Shown here: piece after piece, positions 60,387 through 64,000 of the stretch | Numbering within the stretch: position 1 is the stretch's first letter | Layout: each line of letters starts with the position of its first letter | Assembly: GCA_039930045.1 (NCBI GenBank) | Contig: JBDSQB010000016.1 | Location: 124,001 to 188,000, forward strand | Source: Chthoniobacterales bacterium | GTDB lineage: Bacteria; Verrucomicrobiota; Verrucomicrobiia; Chthoniobacterales; DASVRZ01 | Direction: 5' to 3' | DNA length: 64,000 nt | The notes under the pieces: model-generated | The model's input: only the letters and a program-made list of their open reading frames with translations | Databases searched by the model: none | Told to the model about the DNA's origin: nothing | Made by a program: the position numbers and the translations under genes

Positions 60387-62821
60387 CCGCCAAGGACGCT
60401 CCCCAAGTCAGCTCGCCAAATGTCCGCGTGTCGTCGTCCGGTGCGTTCGCCGCTGGTGCGGATGATGGCGCTCCATTGCCGGACGAAATTCCGATTTTGC
60501 CCTTGCGCGGCGTGGTCATTTTTCCAGGCGCGATTCTGCCGCTGACCGTCAGCCGGGACTCATCGCTTAAGCTTCTCGACGAGGCGATGCCGCAGAGCAA
60601 AGTCATCGGCGTCATCACGCAGCGCGACGAGCGGATGAACGAGCCGACCCCCGCTGATTTGTATGAAACTGGCTGCGCGGTGAATGTGCTCAAACTCATC
60701 CCGCAAGGCTCCAAAGGCCTGCTTCTCGTCGTGCAGGCAACACAGCGATTTGGGCTCCGCAAATTCACCCAGACCGAGCCGTATTTTCGCGCGGAGATTC
60801 AGCCGCTGGAGCAAACGCAGCCGCCGCCGGACGACAAGCAATGGCAGGCCGAGGTCCGCAATTTGCGAGACAGCGCGGTGCAACTCCTGCGCGTGCTGCC
60901 CGACGTCCCCGAACAAATCAGCAGTGTCGTCAGCACGCTCACAGACCCCATTTTGCTGACGGATTTTCTCGCGCCCAACCTCGATATCGATCTGGCTCAA
61001 AAGCAGGCGCTGCTGGAGGAACTCGACGTAACCAAACGTGTCCGCGCGCTCCAGACGCACATCGCGTCGCGGCTGGAGATTTCTGAGATTCAGCAAAAAC
61101 TCCAGAAGGATGTGGCCTCGCGTTTCACCGACGCCCAGCGCCGCGCCTATCTCCGCGAGCAGATGGAGGCGATCCGGCACGAGCTCGGCGAGGACGACGC
61201 CACCGAGGGGCAGGAGCAGGAGGAACAACTCCGCGTGCGCCTCCAGCAGGCCGGGCTGCCGACCGACATCATGGCGCAGGCCGAGCGCGAATTAAAGCGT
61301 CTGAATTTCGTTCCATCGGCCAGTCCGGAGCATTCGGTGATCGTGAGTTATCTCGAAACACTGGCCGAATTGCCGTGGCAGAAATTGAGCGAGGACGCGC
61401 TCGATCTCGATGAAGCCCAGCGCGTGCTCGACCGCGATCATTTCGGTCTGGAAAAAGTGAAACGCCGGCTGATCGAGTTCCTCGCCGTGCGCAAGTTGAA
61501 CCCCAATGGGCACGGCCCGATTCTCTGTTTTCTCGGCCCGCCTGGAGTTGGAAAAACGAGTTTGGGCCAGTCCATCGCCGACGCGCTGGGGCGGAAATTT
61601 GTTCGTGTTAGTTTGGGCGGACTGAGGGACGAATCGGAGATTCGCGGTCATCGCCGCACCTATGTTGGCGCGATGCCGGGGCGGCTGATCCAGGAGTTGC
61701 GCCGCGTCGGCACGCGCAATCCGGTGATGATGCTCGACGAGTTGGATAAAATTGGCAGCGACTTTCGCGGCGACCCGGCGAGCGCGTTGCTGGAGGTGCT
61801 CGATCCGCGCCAGAACCACACCTTCGTGGATCGTTATCTGGATGTGCCGTTCGACTTGTCGAAAATCATTTTCATCGGCACGGCCAACGCCATTGATCCC
61901 GTTCCGGCTCCGCTGCGCGACCGCATGGAAATCATCTCGATTCCGGGTTACACGCGACGCGAAAAACTCGAGATCGGACGCCGCTATTTGCTGGATCGTC
62001 AGCTCATCGAGAATGGACTCAAACCCGGCCAGTGCACGTGGGACGATGCCGCGCTCGACAAGCTCATTAACCAATACACTCACGAGGCTGGCGTGCGGAA
62101 TCTGGAGCGCGAAGTCGGCGCTGTCTGCCGCTACGTCGCCGCGCAAGTCGCCCGAGGCAAAACCGACCATATCCATGTGACTCCCGAACTGGTTGAGGAA
62201 GTCCTCGGGCCGCCGCGCCATGTGCAGGAGGATCGGTTAAAAGTCAGCCTGCCAGGCATCGTCACCGGGCTCGCCTACACGCCCTATGGCGGGGAGATTT
62301 TGCACATCGAGGCGGCGCGTTTTCCGGGAAGAGGCGAGTTGCGGCTCACTGGCCAGCTCGGCAACGTGATGAAAGAATCCGTCGCCGCCGCGATGAGTCT
62401 GGTGCGTTCACGCGCTGACCAACTTGGCATTGCCTCGGAGAATTTCCGCAAAACGGATGTTCACGTTCACGTGCCCGCCGGGGCGGTGCCGAAGGATGGA
62501 CCGTCCGCCGGCGCGGCGATGTTTACCGCGCTCGCGTCGCTTTTCACCGATACGCCGGTGCGCGCCAATGTGGCCATGACGGGCGAGGTGACTTTGCGCG
62601 GACTTGTGCTGCCGATTGGCGGCTTAAAAGAGAAAAGTCTCGCCGCCATGAGTGCCGGAATCGACACCGTCATCATTCCGAAAGGCAACGAAAAGGATCT
62701 CGTCGATGTGCCCGCTGAGGCGAAGGAATCGATCCGGTTTTGTCCGGTGGAGACCGTCGATGAAGTTCTCGCCATCGCCTTGGAAACTACCGCCCGGGGC
62801 ATTCCCGAGGCGGTGCAGTAA
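60383..62821 (+). CDS. lon: ATP-dependent protease Lon
   Basis: AAA+ protease LonA of 812 residues. Order: LAN substrate-binding domain (about 35-240), helical linker, AAA+ module with GPPGVGKTSLGQSIADAL (Walker A), ELDKIGSDFRGDPASALLEVLDP (Walker B) and TANAIDPVPAPLRDRMEII, then the protease domain with the catalytic Ser in KDGPSAGAAMFTAL and the Lys in GGLKEKSLAAM. The protein is complete. Its start sits inside the hsp20 stop codon, so a holder chaperone and a protease are coexpressed. Confidence 0.96.
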   Translation: MTAKDAPQVSSPNVRVSSSGAFAAGADDGAPLPDEIPILPLRGVVIFPGAILPLTVSRDSSLKLLDEAMPQSKVIGVITQRDERMNEPTPADLYETGCAVNVLKLIPQGSKGLLLVVQATQRFGLRKFTQTEPYFRAEIQPLEQTQPPPDDKQWQAEVRNLRDSAVQLLRVLPDVPEQISSVVSTLTDPILLTDFLAPNLDIDLAQKQALLEELDVTKRVRALQTHIASRLEISEIQQKLQKDVASRFTDAQRRAYLREQMEAIRHELGEDDATEGQEQEEQLRVRLQQAGLPTDIMAQAERELKRLNFVPSASPEHSVIVSYLETLAELPWQKLSEDALDLDEAQRVLDRDHFGLEKVKRRLIEFLAVRKLNPNGHGPILCFLGPPGVGKTSLGQSIADALGRKFVRVSLGGLRDESEIRGHRRTYVGAMPGRLIQELRRVGTRNPVMMLDELDKIGSDFRGDPASALLEVLDPRQNHTFVDRYLDVPFDLSKIIFIGTANAIDPVPAPLRDRMEIISIPGYTRREKLEIGRRYLLDRQLIENGLKPGQCTWDDAALDKLINQYTHEAGVRNLEREVGAVCRYVAAQVARGKTDHIHVTPELVEEVLGPPRHVQEDRLKVSLPGIVTGLAYTPYGGEILHIEAARFPGRGELRLTGQLGNVMKESVAAAMSLVRSRADQLGIASENFRKTDVHVHVPAGAVPKDGPSAGAAMFTALASLFTDTPVRANVAMTGEVTLRGLVLPIGGLKEKSLAAMSAGIDTVIIPKGNEKDLVDVPAEAKESIRFCPVETVDEVLAIALETTARGIPEAVQ

Positions 62822-62835
62822 ACAGCGTTCCCGTT

Positions 62836-63717
62836 TTATTCGTCCGGGAATAGCGGCAGATTTGCCTGACTCTCGTCCTCCATCGGCGAATCCTTGATGA
62901 CCTCGCCCTCGGCCGCCGCGCTGCCGAGTTCCCAGAGGAGCCAGTCGTCGTTTTGCACATATTGCTTGAGCTTGTTGTCCCAGCGTTTGGGCACTTCGCG
63001 GGCGAGTTTTTCTAAAAACGGCAGCAGCGGATTCTGCGGCGGATGCGCCTTTTCCTGCTCGTCGAGCGGCGTTGATTCCCAGCCATACTGGCCGTGTTTC
63101 CCTTGAAAACCAAAGCCATCGAAGAAATGTCCGCCGCCGATCAGCGGCATATACCAGAGGCTCGGGATGCCCTTCGGATTGGGCTTGATCGGAGCCTCCA
63201 CGGCGAGGCGCTCGATCAGGTCGAGACCCTTCGGATCGTTCGCCAGATGCGCCCGCAACTCGTCCAGCGCGGGGAAAGTCACGGGCGGCGTGACGAACAG
63301 CACCGGCTTAAACTGCAATCGCGACAGCACGATTTCATGCACGGTCCCGACGCTGTAAATATTCGTCGGCACATAGGCAATCGTGAAATCGCTCGTGTCC
63401 ACCATGCGCAGATCGATGTGCAGCGTTTCCCAGAATTTCTCAGCGCAAGCCGCGCGCGTTTCATCGCCTTCCTGGCCTTGCTCGAAAGTCCAGTTGTCGC
63501 GCACGTCGATGGTGTTCACATCCTCGAGTCCATACTGATGCAACCCCCGGACGGTCGGCTTGTGCCACGGATCGAAAACGACCGCGCCATAGGAGCGCAG
63601 AAAGTCGCCAATGCGATTGCGCCAGCCAAATTTCTTTTCATTCGCCCGGGAGGCCACGAAGTCCATCGGACCGGAGAGATAAACACGCGCACCACGGAGG
63701 AAATTATGCGATTTCAT
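62836..63717 (-). CDS. Nucleoside 2-deoxyribosyltransferase-like protein
   Basis: Protein of 293 residues with N-terminal similarity to the nucleoside deoxyribosyltransferase fold: RVYLSGPMDF (12-20) matches the YLAGPM type of entry strand, DLRMVDTSDFTIAYVP lies in the middle and GTVHEIV (124-130) resembles the G-T-x-x-E(I/L) catalytic Glu segment (E128). The C-terminal half (about 150-293) is unlike the enzyme and may be a separate domain with an acidic tail. Function is inferred from these segments; other Rossmann-like hydrolases remain possible. Confidence 0.65.
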   Translation of the reverse strand: MKSHNFLRGARVYLSGPMDFVASRANEKKFGWRNRIGDFLRSYGAVVFDPWHKPTVRGLHQYGLEDVNTIDVRDNWTFEQGQEGDETRAACAEKFWETLHIDLRMVDTSDFTIAYVPTNIYSVGTVHEIVLSRLQFKPVLFVTPPVTFPALDELRAHLANDPKGLDLIERLAVEAPIKPNPKGIPSLWYMPLIGGGHFFDGFGFQGKHGQYGWESTPLDEQEKAHPPQNPLLPFLEKLAREVPKRWDNKLKQYVQNDDWLLWELGSAAAEGEVIKDSPMEDESQANLPLFPDE

Positions 63718-63852
63718 TCCGCAAAACTAACAGGCTCTAAACGACAAGCCAACCCGCAAAAAAGCGGGCGGAGTTGCATAGTTATCTGAGCCTCAGCGGG
63801 GAAGTTTTGAAAAGTCCTGCGTGATTCTCAATCGCTATGGTTAAGAAAAACG

Positions 63853-63925
63853 TGGAGCCTAGGGGATTCGAACCCCTGACCTCCTCAATGCCATTGAGGC
63901 GCTCTACCAACTGAGCTAAGACCCC
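63853..63925 (-). tRNA. tRNA-Ala (anticodon GGC)
   Basis: Cloverleaf of 73 nt: acceptor GGGGTCT/AGGCTCC with two G-U pairs, D-arm TAGCTCAGTTGGTAGAGC, anticodon loop ATGGCAT giving GGC, T-arm AGGGGTTCGAATCCCCT. CCA is not encoded (CG follows the discriminator A). The window ends 75 bp further on, with nothing recognisable in between. Confidence 0.95.
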
Positions 63926-64000
63926 GTTCGTTGCGGGAGGGGTAGAATATCCAAGAGAAGGGACTTGTCACGAAATTTATTCTGGCCGCGCCCCGTCTGT

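Overview
The window is about 64 kb of a GC-rich, densely coding bacterial chromosome. The gene content (paired DUF1800/DUF1501 proteins, a DUF5069 relative, MBOAT/SGNH pair, halogenase-like flavoproteins, GH43, single-copy housekeeping genes in short operons) points to the phylum Verrucomicrobiota, perhaps the Chthoniobacterales/Spartobacteria. That assignment is inferred from gene families; no marker rRNA lies in the window.

Layout. 1-9.6 kb: 3' end of a Kup potassium transporter, a striking 21-bp-period motif array, a DEAD-box helicase, GDP-fucose synthase, a secreted protein with a PD-(D/E)XK signature, the run ribBA-ribH-nusB-ftsY, a VapBC-type toxin-antitoxin pair and a CNNM/CBS membrane protein. 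9.6-17 kb: rpsN with an FmdB-type zinc ribbon, hisI-trpE-trpG, two secreted proteins of unknown role, an L,D-transpeptidase, and mntH/mntR diverging from a shared operator. 17-31 kb: zwf, a ThuA-like protein, lysA, ilvD, a PHP-family phosphatase, a CYTH protein, a beta-CASP nuclease and the DUF1800/DUF1501 pair. 30-44 kb: two divergent flavin-dependent halogenase-like proteins beside an MBOAT-SGNH O-acyltransferase pair, rmuC, gspE-gspF, a TPR protein, a metallophosphoesterase and truA. 42.8-54 kb: a sigma-54 activator diverges from a sigma-54-type promoter (GG-N10-GC) that precedes a tripartite RND efflux operon headed by a thioredoxin-like protein; glycogen phosphorylase follows. 54.0-57.1 kb: a very small integrated element. 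57-64 kb: SRPBCC protein, GH43 enzyme, a frameshifted DUF5069 gene, hsp20-lon, a nucleoside-deoxyribosyltransferase-like protein and tRNA-Ala.

The most notable items are these. (1) Seven copies of AAACGTCT (two with one mismatch) begin at exactly 21-bp intervals between two convergent genes, with unrelated 13-bp fillers. (2) A 3,029-bp integrative element in tRNA-Thr is bounded by 48-bp direct repeats and carries only an HUH rolling-circle Rep, a small HTH protein and a tyrosine integrase. (3) Two 111-137 bp elements have 23-bp terminal inverted repeats and nested GTCTC/GAGAC hairpins, and a related-looking triple hairpin occurs elsewhere; all three sit just after a stop codon. (4) An RND pump appears to be under sigma-54 control.

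There is no gene-free stretch over 300 bases. The largest gaps are 681-895 (the array) and 10212-10464 (divergent promoter region between rpsN and hisI).
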